64,000 nt of DNA from Cyclobacterium sp. 1_MG-2023 (GTDB lineage: Bacteria; Bacteroidota; Bacteroidia; Cytophagales; Cyclobacteriaceae): contig NZ_JAUOPC010000003.1 in NCBI RefSeq assembly GCF_030546805.1, forward strand, positions 372,001 through 436,000. Reading direction: 5' to 3'. Below the pieces are notes generated by a model. The model was not told the origin of the DNA. It was given only the letters and a program-made list of their open reading frames with translations, and did not search any database. Each line of letters begins with the position of its first letter. Position 1 is the first letter of the stretch. The translations under genes were made by a program, and so were the position numbers. Below are positions 55,880 to 63,966 of the stretch, one piece after another.

Positions 55880-56740
55880 TTAAATTAGCATTTTCTCAAT
55901 GGGAACAACCAAAATACCCTGTGCTCCAGCTTTTCTTAGTTCTTCAATATTCTCCCAGAATTGATCTTCACTAATGACAGAATGAACTGAAGACCAACCT
56001 TCCTCAGCCAAAGGCAATATAGTCGGACTTCTCATTCCCGGGATTAGAGATAAGATTTTCTCCAAGGAATCGTTGGGGGCATTTAGCAATACATACTTGT
56101 TCTTTTTGCCTTCTTGCACTGCTCCCATTCTAAAAAGCAATTTCTCAACAGTAGCTTGTTTTTCAGCACTAATGTCTTTATTACTTATAAGTACCGCCTG
56201 AGATTGAAAAATTTCTTCTACCTCTTTAAGTCCATTCATCATTAATGTGGAACCGGAGCTGACAATGTCACAGATGCCCTCTGCAAGTCCTATACTAGGG
56301 GCAATTTCAACAGAACCACTGATTTCATGGATGTCAGCATTAATGTTTACCTTTTTTAAATAATCCCCTAGGATTTTAGGGTAGGAGGTAGCAATGTTTT
56401 TCCCCTCAAAATAGTTTATTCCGGGGTAATCTTCTCCTTTAGGTATTGCCAATGAAAGTCGACATTTTGAAAAGCCCAATTTTTTTAAGACACTGACATT
56501 CTTGTCTTTTTCAACCAACTCGTTTTCGCCTACTATACCTAAATCAGCAATTCCATCTGCTACGTATCCAGGGATGTCATCATCTCTTAGAAACAAAAAT
56601 TCTATAGGAAAGTTGGTGGATGAAGACTTTAATTTACCTGTGCCGTTATGAAATTTTATGCCACATTCTTTTATAAGTTTAAGAGAATCGTCACTTAAAC
56701 GACCACTTTTTTGAACGGCAATCCTGATAATGTTTTCCAT
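55880..56740 (-). CDS. hisG: ATP phosphoribosyltransferase, long form
   Basis: First and feedback-regulated enzyme of histidine synthesis, joining ATP and PRPP. The catalytic part shows IRIAVQKSGRLSDDSLKL at the start, DLGIVGENEL near 85 and CDIVSSGSTLMMNGLKEV near 160-177 (PRPP loop). The last about 75 residues (PGMRSPTILPLAEEGWSSVHSV) are the histidine-binding regulatory domain of the long homohexameric form, so no HisZ partner is needed. First gene of the operon, behind a histidine-rich leader peptide. Confidence 0.97.
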   Translation of the reverse strand: MENIIRIAVQKSGRLSDDSLKLIKECGIKFHNGTGKLKSSSTNFPIEFLFLRDDDIPGYVADGIADLGIVGENELVEKDKNVSVLKKLGFSKCRLSLAIPKGEDYPGINYFEGKNIATSYPKILGDYLKKVNINADIHEISGSVEIAPSIGLAEGICDIVSSGSTLMMNGLKEVEEIFQSQAVLISNKDISAEKQATVEKLLFRMGAVQEGKKNKYVLLNAPNDSLEKILSLIPGMRSPTILPLAEEGWSSVHSVISEDQFWENIEELRKAGAQGILVVPIEKMLI

Positions 56741-56826
56741 GGAATTATGTATACAATAAATACTAGAATAGATTTCGTTTGATTATTTCCCCCTGATTAA
56801 GGGATGAATAGGAGGAGGAATTGCTA
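56741..56826 (-). promoter_or_regulatory. his leader RNA region between leader peptide and hisG
   Basis: Downstream of the leader peptide stop there are competing complementary segments. ATTGCT (56837-56832) can pair either with the upstream GCAAT near 56860 in the leader coding region or with AGCAAT just after the stop. Further down TTCCTCC can pair with GGGGGAA, enclosing CCCTTAATCAGGG. No U tract follows, so a classical terminator is not obvious; translational or other control is possible. Confidence 0.4.
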
Positions 56827-56916
56827 TTAGGAGCAATGATGACCTGCATGATGCATAATTGCATTCGCCGGAGATAAAAATTTTGTGGTATGGCAGAAAC
56901 TTCCTGATGTCATCAT
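56827..56916 (-). CDS. Histidine-rich his operon leader peptide
   Basis: A 29-codon frame ends 86 bases upstream of hisG. It begins MMTSGSFCHTTKF and ends with the segment MHHAGHHCS, giving five His codons, four of them clustered in seven codons next to the stop. Such clusters are the hallmark of attenuation leaders that sense charged tRNA-His. The first ATG (56916) is only about 8 bases from the -7 promoter element, so the mRNA would be nearly leaderless. An internal ATG at 56856 would give just the nine-residue His-rich peptide. It is too short for ordinary gene finders. Confidence 0.7.
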   Translation of the reverse strand: MMTSGSFCHTTKFLSPANAIMHHAGHHCS

Positions 56917-56923
56917 AGTATTG

Positions 56924-56954
56924 CAAATTTAGTCAGCTATTGCAAACTTGCAAA
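56924..56954 (-). promoter_or_regulatory. Consensus promoter of the his operon
   Basis: On the minus strand TTTG (56954-56951) is followed after exactly 19 bases by the perfect -7 element TAAATTTG (56931-56924). The predicted start falls around 56917, placing transcription initiation at or within a few bases of the leader peptide ATG. Confidence 0.65.
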
Positions 56955-57220
56955 ATAAAATGATGATTACTGCGATAAAAAAAGCCTCTTTTTGAGAAGT
57001 TTAGTGAGTTAAAAAGTAAAGGCTTACCTTGAGCTTGGAATTTAACCCATGACCGTAAAATCAAGCCTAACTTTTTAAACATATCAATCTCATATTGCTT
57101 AAGTTTAGTTTTAATTTACAAGTTAATACAGGTGAAAATGCATTGGTCTATTCTGAGATAGCAGGATAAGCATTTCAATTTAAAAAAATATTGAGCTAGC
57201 TCGATTGTGGCTCAATTCAT
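56955..57220. other. Spacer between the his promoter and the next terminator, no gene seen
   Basis: AT-rich sequence without a credible gene on either strand. A short inverted pair AGCCTCTT/GAGAAG near 56982-56999 is too weak to call. Confidence 0.35.
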
Positions 57221-57247
57221 AAAAAAACCACGGGATAAACCCGTGGT
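57221..57247 (-). terminator. Terminator downstream of the GluTR-like gene
   Basis: ACCACGGG (57227-57234) pairs with CCCGTGGT (57240-57247) around a 5-base loop. On the minus strand the stem is followed by T7 (57227-57221). A-rich sequence on the right side could let it work on the plus strand too. Confidence 0.8.
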
Positions 57248-57354
57248 AAAAAAGTAAGTTTTATGCTGTGGCTTAGCTAAAGAAAAGTAGAAAATTAATT
57301 TTGAATTATTGCCGTAGACTTAAATTAAAAGCCCAAAAAATAGTTGAAAATTAA

Positions 57355-58578
57355 TTAATTGTATTGGTAAAATTCATTGACAATTTTATCATAATTGATA
57401 ATGTCCTTATATTGAGTATTACGCTTTATTTTTTCGATTGATTTTTTAAGGACCATCGTGTTGATTTTATGGTGTGCCAAATCAACATTAGACCTGGGCT
57501 CATCTGAAGTCAATACCCTAGAATATAGGTTTTGGTTTACATTCTCTTGTAAGTATGTTTTTATCAGTGCCAGCATTTTTTGTGCTTTTTTATTATCAAT
57601 CCAGTCAAAGAATTTTTGATTCTTTTTTGAAACAATAGGCTTGGCTTTTCTCAGCCATTTTTTATTGATCTCCATCTTTTGCTCAATTATTTTATAAATA
57701 TCAGTAAGGTTGAATGGAATGACTTGGTTATAGTCCCCTAAAACTGACGTTAATGTGCTCTTAATAGATAAATCAATAAAAATCTTCGTGTCAAGGAAAT
57801 CATGCTCAAAATATTGAAGTGGTAACAACCGATCAGCATCTTCTAAAGTAGAAATTAGGATGTCGTTTTCACCTATAACACTTTCAACTTTATTCATAGG
57901 CTCAAAAGTGAAATTGTGCAATTCTTCTCCTTTAAAATTATGGCAAGAGGTAATGCTTTTATCCACAATTGTGATTTTTCCGTAGCCTTGTTTGGTAAGA
58001 TTTCTGTAAATTCTTTTACTTAATGCATTGAATCCTATTATGGCAATTTTAGGACCTTTCACTTTATTTACCAACTCAGTAAGTAAATCAGAAACGATAT
58101 AAGAGATTGAAAAATTGGGTAATTGATAATCAGCCTGATACTTAAGTAGCCTATCGGTGCTGATTATGTTTTCCCACCATTGTTCCAAAAATTCACCGAT
58201 CATTTCATTCTCGGCAGCAAAATTATAAGCTTGGGAAAATTGGGGGAATAAGGGAGTGGTACCATAATTGGAAGCCTTTACTCCAAAACACAATTCAGAG
58301 AGATGAATAAACAATTTTTCTTCATCTGAAGTTTGGTTGAATTCATTTTTGATAGGTACGGCATTACCGGACTTACAGCCAGTTACCGCTTCATAAATTT
58401 TATCCTCCAAATCAAAATTACTATAGTATAAAATTTCTATCCTTTCAGGGAGTGATAAAATAAAAGACTCTTGAATTTCCGGCCATGACTTCAGGTCCAA
58501 CATCAACTGTTTTGTTTCCTCAAAGTCTAAATAAAACGCGTCGCTTTTCAAATTGTATAAATTTGTACTAAAGCTCAT
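57355..58578 (-). CDS. Glutamyl-tRNA-reductase-like protein lacking the catalytic cysteine
   Basis: Protein of about 407 residues with the layout of HemA (GluTR): an N-terminal substrate domain, an NAD(P)-binding centre (GPKIAIIGFNALSKRIYRNLTKQGYGKITIVDKS, about 190-220) and a C-terminal helical region. In true GluTR the active site reads STCNRxE. Here the aligned segment is S42-LPER-I-E48, so catalytic Cys becomes Pro44 and Asn becomes Glu45, while Arg and Glu remain. It is therefore unlikely to reduce glutamyl-tRNA and may be a regulatory or repurposed paralogue. I chose the ATG at 58578 (MSFSTNLYNL); an upstream ATG at 58599 adds seven residues. No haem gene is adjacent. Confidence 0.7.
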   Translation of the reverse strand: MSFSTNLYNLKSDAFYLDFEETKQLMLDLKSWPEIQESFILSLPERIEILYYSNFDLEDKIYEAVTGCKSGNAVPIKNEFNQTSDEEKLFIHLSELCFGVKASNYGTTPLFPQFSQAYNFAAENEMIGEFLEQWWENIISTDRLLKYQADYQLPNFSISYIVSDLLTELVNKVKGPKIAIIGFNALSKRIYRNLTKQGYGKITIVDKSITSCHNFKGEELHNFTFEPMNKVESVIGENDILISTLEDADRLLPLQYFEHDFLDTKIFIDLSIKSTLTSVLGDYNQVIPFNLTDIYKIIEQKMEINKKWLRKAKPIVSKKNQKFFDWIDNKKAQKMLALIKTYLQENVNQNLYSRVLTSDEPRSNVDLAHHKINTMVLKKSIEKIKRNTQYKDIINYDKIVNEFYQYN

Positions 58579-58813
58579 TAATCTAAACTGTCCCACCATG
58601 CCATTCTATATTTATCGTTTAATGCTAAAAAACTTACGTAATCTAACATTCACCGGATCTACCGGTTAATAAAAATTTGTAATCAAATGTAAAAATAATA
58701 TAGAAGCAACTATTAAATAGTCGATTAACTTGGGAACAGCGTCGGTTAAATAGTCGATTCCGTCGGTGAAAAATTTTTGCGGAAAGGCTTTATTGTGATA
58801 CTATTCAAAAAAT

Positions 58814-58842
58814 AAAAGTCCGGAATTATCCTCCGGACTTTT
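58814..58842 (-). terminator. Terminator overlapping the end of the SUI1 gene
   Basis: Arms 58814-58824 and 58832-58842 (AAAAGTCCGGA / TCCGGACTTTT) are exact complements with a 7-base loop that contains the SUI1 stop codon. On the minus strand the hairpin leads into TTTTATTTTTTG. Confidence 0.8.
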
Positions 58843-59182
58843 TGGCTTTATACCCCATACCAATCAAATAATCAATTACTTTTTCTCTTTGGTCTCCTTG
58901 AATAAGAATTTCGCCATCTTTGGTATTTCCTCCTACACCACACTTCGCTTTTAATTCTTTACCAAGGGATTTTAAATCATCTTCCTGCCCTATAAATCCA
59001 GCTACAAGGGTGACTTGCTTGCCACCTCTGGACTTTTTATCCAACATTACTTTTAAATTTTGCTGCTTGGGTGGAAGCGTAGTTTCATTCCCCTCGTTTT
59101 CCAGATCGAAATCAAAGTTATCCGCGGTAGAATAAACTACTCCATCTCTTTTTTTCCAATCATTGCTTTTTTTTCTACCCAT
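58826..59182 (-). CDS. SUI1/YciH-family translation factor
   Basis: Small protein of 118 residues of the eIF1/SUI1 family (YciH in bacteria). The C-terminal half carries the signature: SRGGKQVTLVAGFIGQEDDLKSLGKELKAKCGVGGNTKDGEILIQGDQREKVIDYLIGMG (in pieces, about 50-112). YciH-type proteins influence start-codon discrimination, which is of interest in a phylum with few Shine-Dalgarno sites. It follows the tandem USP gene by 14 bases in one operon. Its last codons are part of the terminator hairpin. Confidence 0.92.
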   Translation of the reverse strand: MGRKKSNDWKKRDGVVYSTADNFDFDLENEGNETTLPPKQQNLKVMLDKKSRGGKQVTLVAGFIGQEDDLKSLGKELKAKCGVGGNTKDGEILIQGDQREKVIDYLIGMGYKAKKSGG

Positions 59183-59196
59183 TTATTATCAATTTA

Positions 59197-60051
59197 TTAT
59201 TTAAACTTCATGGTCCACACAGGCTTTTTGGAACTGTTGACTACATCCTCAGCTATACTTCCTCCCAGTAAATGCAAAAAGCCTGTCCTGCCATGTGTAG
59301 CCATTGCAATCATGTCTGCATTAACAAAATCTGCAAATTCATTGATTCCTTCCTCTTCACTATCTCCGTTGAAAATATCTATTTCAGCATTTTCCAGCTT
59401 GTTTTCTTTGATAAATTCATTAATTTTTTTCATTGAATCAATGGATTTTTCAAACGAGTTAGGTGTATTAATTTTAACAAGCCTAATTTGAGCACCCAAT
59501 AATTCTTGCAAGTATTTCAGTTTCTTGATCACCTTTTTGCCATTATCACTAAAATCACTAGCAAAAACAATCTTCTTAATAGAATCAGCACTAATTTCAC
59601 CTTTGACTGTAATGACAGGGCAATCGGAATGTCTGACCACCTTCTCAGTATTTGAACCAATCAATAATTCTTCCAGACCGCTGGATCCCTTAGAACCCAT
59701 GATTACCAAATCTGCTTTAACCTCAGCTATTTCTCCGGCTATTCCGGCATAGGGATTTCCGAAAGTCAAGTTTGTGCTAAATTGATATGGCTTACCGGCA
59801 TGTTCTTCTTCCAACTTCTTAAATTGCTCCTTTCTTTTATTGGTTAAGTCAACCATATAGACTTTATCCATATAGTTTTCACCCATGGTTACTTCACCCA
59901 TTGTGTTGAAATTTTGGGAAGTTGGAATCTCTAGTATATGTATCAGCTTGAGACTGCAAGCGGCTTTGGTAGCTATTTCTTGTGCAAGTTCAAAGGCATT
60001 ATTAGCCTCTTCTGAAAAATCATAAGGTACTAAGATACTTTTCATAGACAT
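59197..60051 (-). CDS. Tandem universal stress protein (two UspA domains)
   Basis: Cytoplasmic protein of 284 residues made of two UspA domains (about 1-150 and 155-284). The ATP-binding motif G-2x-G-9x-G(S) appears in both: MGSKGSSGLEELLIGSNTEKV near 116 and MATHGRTGFLHLLGGSIAEDV near 252. The first domain starts ILVPYDFSEEANNAF and the second KKIVFASDFSDNGKKV. Stress or energy-state roles are known for the family. A second start at 60045 is possible. Upstream gene of the SUI1 operon. Confidence 0.92.
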   Translation of the reverse strand: MSMKSILVPYDFSEEANNAFELAQEIATKAACSLKLIHILEIPTSQNFNTMGEVTMGENYMDKVYMVDLTNKRKEQFKKLEEEHAGKPYQFSTNLTFGNPYAGIAGEIAEVKADLVIMGSKGSSGLEELLIGSNTEKVVRHSDCPVITVKGEISADSIKKIVFASDFSDNGKKVIKKLKYLQELLGAQIRLVKINTPNSFEKSIDSMKKINEFIKENKLENAEIDIFNGDSEEEGINEFADFVNADMIAMATHGRTGFLHLLGGSIAEDVVNSSKKPVWTMKFK

Positions 60052-60129
60052 GATAGGATGCTGTTTAAATTAAGAATCAATTAAACTATATAAAAGTAAA
60101 CAATTATGAGCACAAAAAAGATCGATGAA

Positions 60130-61035
60130 CTAAAAAATCAGCCATCCTATACCAAAAAATAAGACACAAAATAATGTGGACATTGCCATTACTTTTAAAT
60201 AGGGATCTAATTTTTCCGGAGTTTCAAATTTAGCTACGGCCCAGCCGGTTTTTAATATTGAAGGTGCCATCACCAGATAAGCCAAAGCTCCATAGGCGTG
60301 TTCAATGATGACAAAAACAAGCAATAAAACCAGGGCACTAATGATTAACCCCCAATGGTAATTTTCTGCGGCTTTTTTACCTATCCTCACAGGTATGGAT
60401 AGCTTTCCCGCTGCTTTATCGGATTGGATATCTCTAATATTGTTGATGTTCAATACTGCCGTACTCAGTAGACCTATTGCCGCTGCGGGTAACCACAATG
60501 TTGGTTCAAAGCTAAGGGTGTGTAAATAATAGGTGCCCATGACACCCACACAGCCAAAAAACAAAAATACTGAAATATCTCCTAACCCGGCATAACCATA
60601 AGGTCTTTTCCCGGAGGTGTAGGCTATTGCAGCAATAATGGCCAAAATACCTATGCCTAAAAACAGTAAGAATAAATAAATATCTGCCAAGGCAATGTAC
60701 AAGAGAAACAAACCACTTAACAAAGAAAGAATAGAAAAAATGATAACGGCTACCTTCATTTCAGCGGGTTTGATTAACCCGCTTTGCACAGCCCTAATAG
60801 GCCCTTGCCTGCCTTCATGGTCTGCTCCATTGACACTATCTCCATAGTCATTGGCTAGGTTAGACAAGATCTGTAATAATGTAGTAGTAATTGCTGCCAT
60901 GATCAAAACCGACCATCTAAACCCGGATTTTTCATACGCAATAAAACTTCCCATAAATATACTCGATAAGGCCAAAGGAAGTGTCCTCAATCGAAGGGCG
61001 TGGACCCAAGCTTGCTTTTTGGTAGAAATGGTCAA
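60130..61035 (-). CDS. menA: 1,4-dihydroxy-2-naphthoate polyprenyltransferase
   Basis: Membrane prenyltransferase of the UbiA superfamily that attaches the polyprenyl tail in menaquinone synthesis. It starts with AWVHALRLRTLPLALSSIFMG, typical of MenA. The first aspartate-rich motif is NLANDYGDSVNGADHEGRQGP (about 60-80) and the second is NINNIRDIQSDKAAGKLSIPVRIGKKAA (about 195-222). Eight to nine hydrophobic segments are seen and the 301-residue length is normal. No other men gene is adjacent. Confidence 0.94.
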   Translation of the reverse strand: MTISTKKQAWVHALRLRTLPLALSSIFMGSFIAYEKSGFRWSVLIMAAITTTLLQILSNLANDYGDSVNGADHEGRQGPIRAVQSGLIKPAEMKVAVIIFSILSLLSGLFLLYIALADIYLFLLFLGIGILAIIAAIAYTSGKRPYGYAGLGDISVFLFFGCVGVMGTYYLHTLSFEPTLWLPAAAIGLLSTAVLNINNIRDIQSDKAAGKLSIPVRIGKKAAENYHWGLIISALVLLLVFVIIEHAYGALAYLVMAPSILKTGWAVAKFETPEKLDPYLKVMAMSTLFCVLFFGIGWLIF

Positions 61036-61139
61036 TTTTACTGTTTTTTGGCTAGTATAAAGGTACTAAGTGAGTTTATAAAGGGAAATGCCCCTAAATT
61101 TTGTAAATGGTAATGCTGGAATGGTGTATTTTAGTCTAC

Positions 61140-61745
61140 CTATGCTTCTATTAATTCTATAATCTCTTTATCCATTGGCTTAACTTTTGAAGGAAAGAAC
61201 TTTACCAATTTCCCTTCTTCATTGATAAAGTATTTGCAAAAATTCCATGAAGGCTCTTCATTGTTCCAGCCGTTCAATTTTTTGTCTGAAAGCCACCTGT
61301 ATAATGGGTGTTTGTCTACACCTTTCACTGAAATTTTTTCAAAAATGGGGAAAGTAACCCCATAATTTTCTGAGCAAAAAGATTTAATGTCCTCACTTGT
61401 TCCCGGTTCTTGTCCACCAAAATTATTCGCAGGGAAGGCCAAAATTGTGACCTTGTCTTGGTAGGTTTCATACAGTTTTTGCAACTCCTCATACTGCGGA
61501 GTATACCCACATTTGGAGGCCACATTTACAAGCAATAATTTTTTACCCTTGTATTTAGAAATTTTGACAGGTTTGCCATCAATATCATTTAAGGTAAAAT
61601 CATAAATACTATTGCTTTCGAGCAAAGACCCTAAACTGTTGTCCTCGATATTGGGATCACTTGAAGAAATGGTTGGATTTTTATTTCCCATCGGAAACTG
61701 CAAAGCTACCACTGAAATTGCGAAGACTAAGAAAATTGATTTCAT
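61140..61745 (-). CDS. Exported glutathione-peroxidase-like protein
   Basis: Thiol peroxidase of the GPx family with 201 residues. The peroxidatic residue is a cysteine, C79 in NVASKCGYTPQYEELQKLY, not selenocysteine. FPANNFGGQEPG near 120 and the Trp-Asn pair in PSWNFCKYFI near 165 complete the catalytic tetrad. An N-terminal hydrophobic segment (1-18) suggests export to the periplasm, after which about 25 linker residues precede the domain. It starts two bases after argS ends, so it is co-transcribed with a tRNA synthetase gene. Confidence 0.92.
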   Translation of the reverse strand: MKSIFLVFAISVVALQFPMGNKNPTISSSDPNIEDNSLGSLLESNSIYDFTLNDIDGKPVKISKYKGKKLLLVNVASKCGYTPQYEELQKLYETYQDKVTILAFPANNFGGQEPGTSEDIKSFCSENYGVTFPIFEKISVKGVDKHPLYRWLSDKKLNGWNNEEPSWNFCKYFINEEGKLVKFFPSKVKPMDKEIIELIEA

Positions 61746-61747
61746 CG

Positions 61748-63538
61748 TTACATTTTTTGTGGGACATCTATGCCTAATAACTTCATTCCTGCATTGATTG
61801 TTTTTGCTACTTGGTCAGACAAGGATACCCTAAAGGCTTGTACTTCATTTTTTGCTTCACTAAATATAGGTAGATCTGCATAAAATCTGTTGTACTCCTT
61901 GGCTAAATCAAATAAATATTGTGCAATTACGGCCGGAGACAGCTCCTCTGCTGCCATAGCTATTTTCTTTGAATAGTCTGAAAGCATGTATACCAATTGT
62001 TTTTCTACCGCTTCTAAGGCTTCTAGGCCTTCAAAATTATTGCTGCTATAATCCAAACCGATCTGGTCCGCTTTTCTTAGAATGGCGGCTATTCTGGCAT
62101 GCGTATATTGAATAAATGGACCGGTATTCCCTTGAAATTCAATGGACTCCTGAGGATTGAATAGCATTCTCTTTTTGGGGTCTACTTTTAATAAAAAGTA
62201 TTTGATGGCTCCCAAGCCCAGCATTTCATAGAGATTTTCTGCCTCCTCCGGAGAAAAACCTTCTATTTTGCCCAATTCTTGTGTGTGGTTACGGGCAGTA
62301 TCCACCATTTCCTGAATAAGGTCATCAGCATCAACTACAGTGCCTTCGCGGGACTTCATTTTTCCAGAAGGAAGATCAACCATACCATAAGACAGGTGGT
62401 ACAAATTATTGGCGTAAGGACGCTCCAGTAATTGCATGATTTTAAATAAAACCTCAAAGTGATAATCCTGCTCATTACCAACTACATAAACTGATTTGTC
62501 TATACCATGGTCTTTAAACTTAAGGTCTGCAGTTCCCATATCTTGGGTCATGTATACAGAAGTACCATCTGCTCTTAATACCAGCTTTTCGTCAAGCCCT
62601 TGATTACTTAAGTCTGCCCAAACAGATCCATTTTCTTTTTTAAAGAAAACTTTTTTCTCTAAGCCTTCAGTTACAATGTCTTTCCCAAGTAAGTAAGTGT
62701 CGGATTCATAATAATACTGGTCAAATGAAACTCGCATCTTTTTATAGGTCTCATTGAAGCCCTGATAAACCCAGTTGTTTAATTTTTTCCAAAGGTTAAC
62801 CGTTTCTTCGTCTCCCAATTCCCACTTTACCAAGGATTCTTGTGCTTCTTTCATCCATGGGGCTTCTTTTTTGGCAAGTTCCTCAGTCATGCCTTCAGCC
62901 ATTAACTCTTTTATTTGCTTCTTGTATTCCTGATCAAAGAGCACATAGTACTTGCCTACCAAATGGTCACCTTTCAAACCTGCCATTTCAGGGGTTTCAT
63001 TGTTCCCTAATTTTTGATAAGCCACCATGGACTTACAAATATGAATCCCTCTATCGTTTACAAGATTTGTTTTAATGACCTCATAACCATAGGCACTGAG
63101 AATGTTAGATACAGAAAAGCCAAGAAAGTTGTTTCTAAGGTGGCCCAGGTGTAAAGGTTTGTTCGTGTTTGGAGAACTGTATTCGACCATTACCTTCTGA
63201 TTTCTAGGAGGAAAATACCCAGGCTCTTTTTCAGCCATTAATTGCGTCAAAAGGTCTATCCAAAAAGCAGAAGAAAGACTGATGTTTAAAAATCCTTTAA
63301 CCACATTGAAATCAGCTACCGAAGGATGGTTTTCTTTCAGAAAATTACCAATTTTCTCCCCAGATTGTTCAGGTGAGCCTTTTGTGATTTTTAAATAAGG
63401 AAACAATACAAAGGTATAGCTGCCTTCAAATTCTTTTCTGGTAGGCTGAAGGCTTAGGTCTTCACTTTCTACCTTATGATTAAATAGTTGCTCAAAGGCC
63501 GCTGCTATTGTCTTTAAAATGCTTTCTTGAATATCCAT
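61748..63538 (-). CDS. argS: Arginyl-tRNA synthetase
   Basis: Class I synthetase charging tRNA-Arg, 596 residues. The N-terminal Add-1 domain (about 1-110) precedes VEYSSPNTNKPLHLGHLRNN, whose HLGH is the HIGH motif near 135. VDLPSGKMKSREGTVVDADD near 385 is the KMSKS-like loop, and GNTGPFIQYTHARIAAILRKA near 475 begins the anticodon-binding domain. It is complete. A perfect -7 element lies upstream at 63569-63576, in the same sequence context as that of tyrS. Confidence 0.97.
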   Translation of the reverse strand: MDIQESILKTIAAAFEQLFNHKVESEDLSLQPTRKEFEGSYTFVLFPYLKITKGSPEQSGEKIGNFLKENHPSVADFNVVKGFLNISLSSAFWIDLLTQLMAEKEPGYFPPRNQKVMVEYSSPNTNKPLHLGHLRNNFLGFSVSNILSAYGYEVIKTNLVNDRGIHICKSMVAYQKLGNNETPEMAGLKGDHLVGKYYVLFDQEYKKQIKELMAEGMTEELAKKEAPWMKEAQESLVKWELGDEETVNLWKKLNNWVYQGFNETYKKMRVSFDQYYYESDTYLLGKDIVTEGLEKKVFFKKENGSVWADLSNQGLDEKLVLRADGTSVYMTQDMGTADLKFKDHGIDKSVYVVGNEQDYHFEVLFKIMQLLERPYANNLYHLSYGMVDLPSGKMKSREGTVVDADDLIQEMVDTARNHTQELGKIEGFSPEEAENLYEMLGLGAIKYFLLKVDPKKRMLFNPQESIEFQGNTGPFIQYTHARIAAILRKADQIGLDYSSNNFEGLEALEAVEKQLVYMLSDYSKKIAMAAEELSPAVIAQYLFDLAKEYNRFYADLPIFSEAKNEVQAFRVSLSDQVAKTINAGMKLLGIDVPQKM

Positions 63539-63966
63539 ATTGTCAATTACTTCCTAATTATAGAGGCGCAAATATAAGGTTTTCCTTTCAAAGAGGAGAG
63601 GGCTAGGCCTAAATTATATGGGGAGGACTTTGGACAGTAGCCACTTGTATTGACGGAAGTGAAACTAGAGAGTAATAGGAGGAAATGTTACTTCTTTTAC
63701 TTAAAGTCAAAGCGTTTGAAAACTAGAGGGTTAATGGATTTATTTGTTCGGTAATATAAATTATTCGATAGGATGTTTAATGATTTTATCTTTTTTCTAA
63801 ACTAGAGAAGAGGTTAATGGAAATAGCTATTGTGGATTTTTACTGGTAAAAGAAAATATTAGTAACAATCCACAACTATCAGACTAAGTATTTCGTAATA
63901 CAATGCGATTAGCTTTATCTAACTAAATAAGTAATAAAATTCATAAAGTTTAACCAGATCTATAAT
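63539..63966. other. 428-bp divergent intergenic region, mostly unassigned
   Basis: It separates argS (leftward) from a gene starting at the window's right end. The argS -7 element is at its left edge. I see no coding region or strong hairpin in the remainder. Confidence 0.4.
63569..63576 (-). promoter_or_regulatory. -7 element of argS
   Basis: A perfect TATATTTG on the minus strand, 30 bases before the argS start. The nearest TTTG (63592-63589) is only 12 bases away, shorter than the usual spacing, so the -33 element is not settled. Confidence 0.45.

Noticed and set aside
61140-61745. Selenocysteine glutathione peroxidase
   Set aside because: The peroxidatic position is an ordinary Cys codon (C79), with no in-frame TGA.
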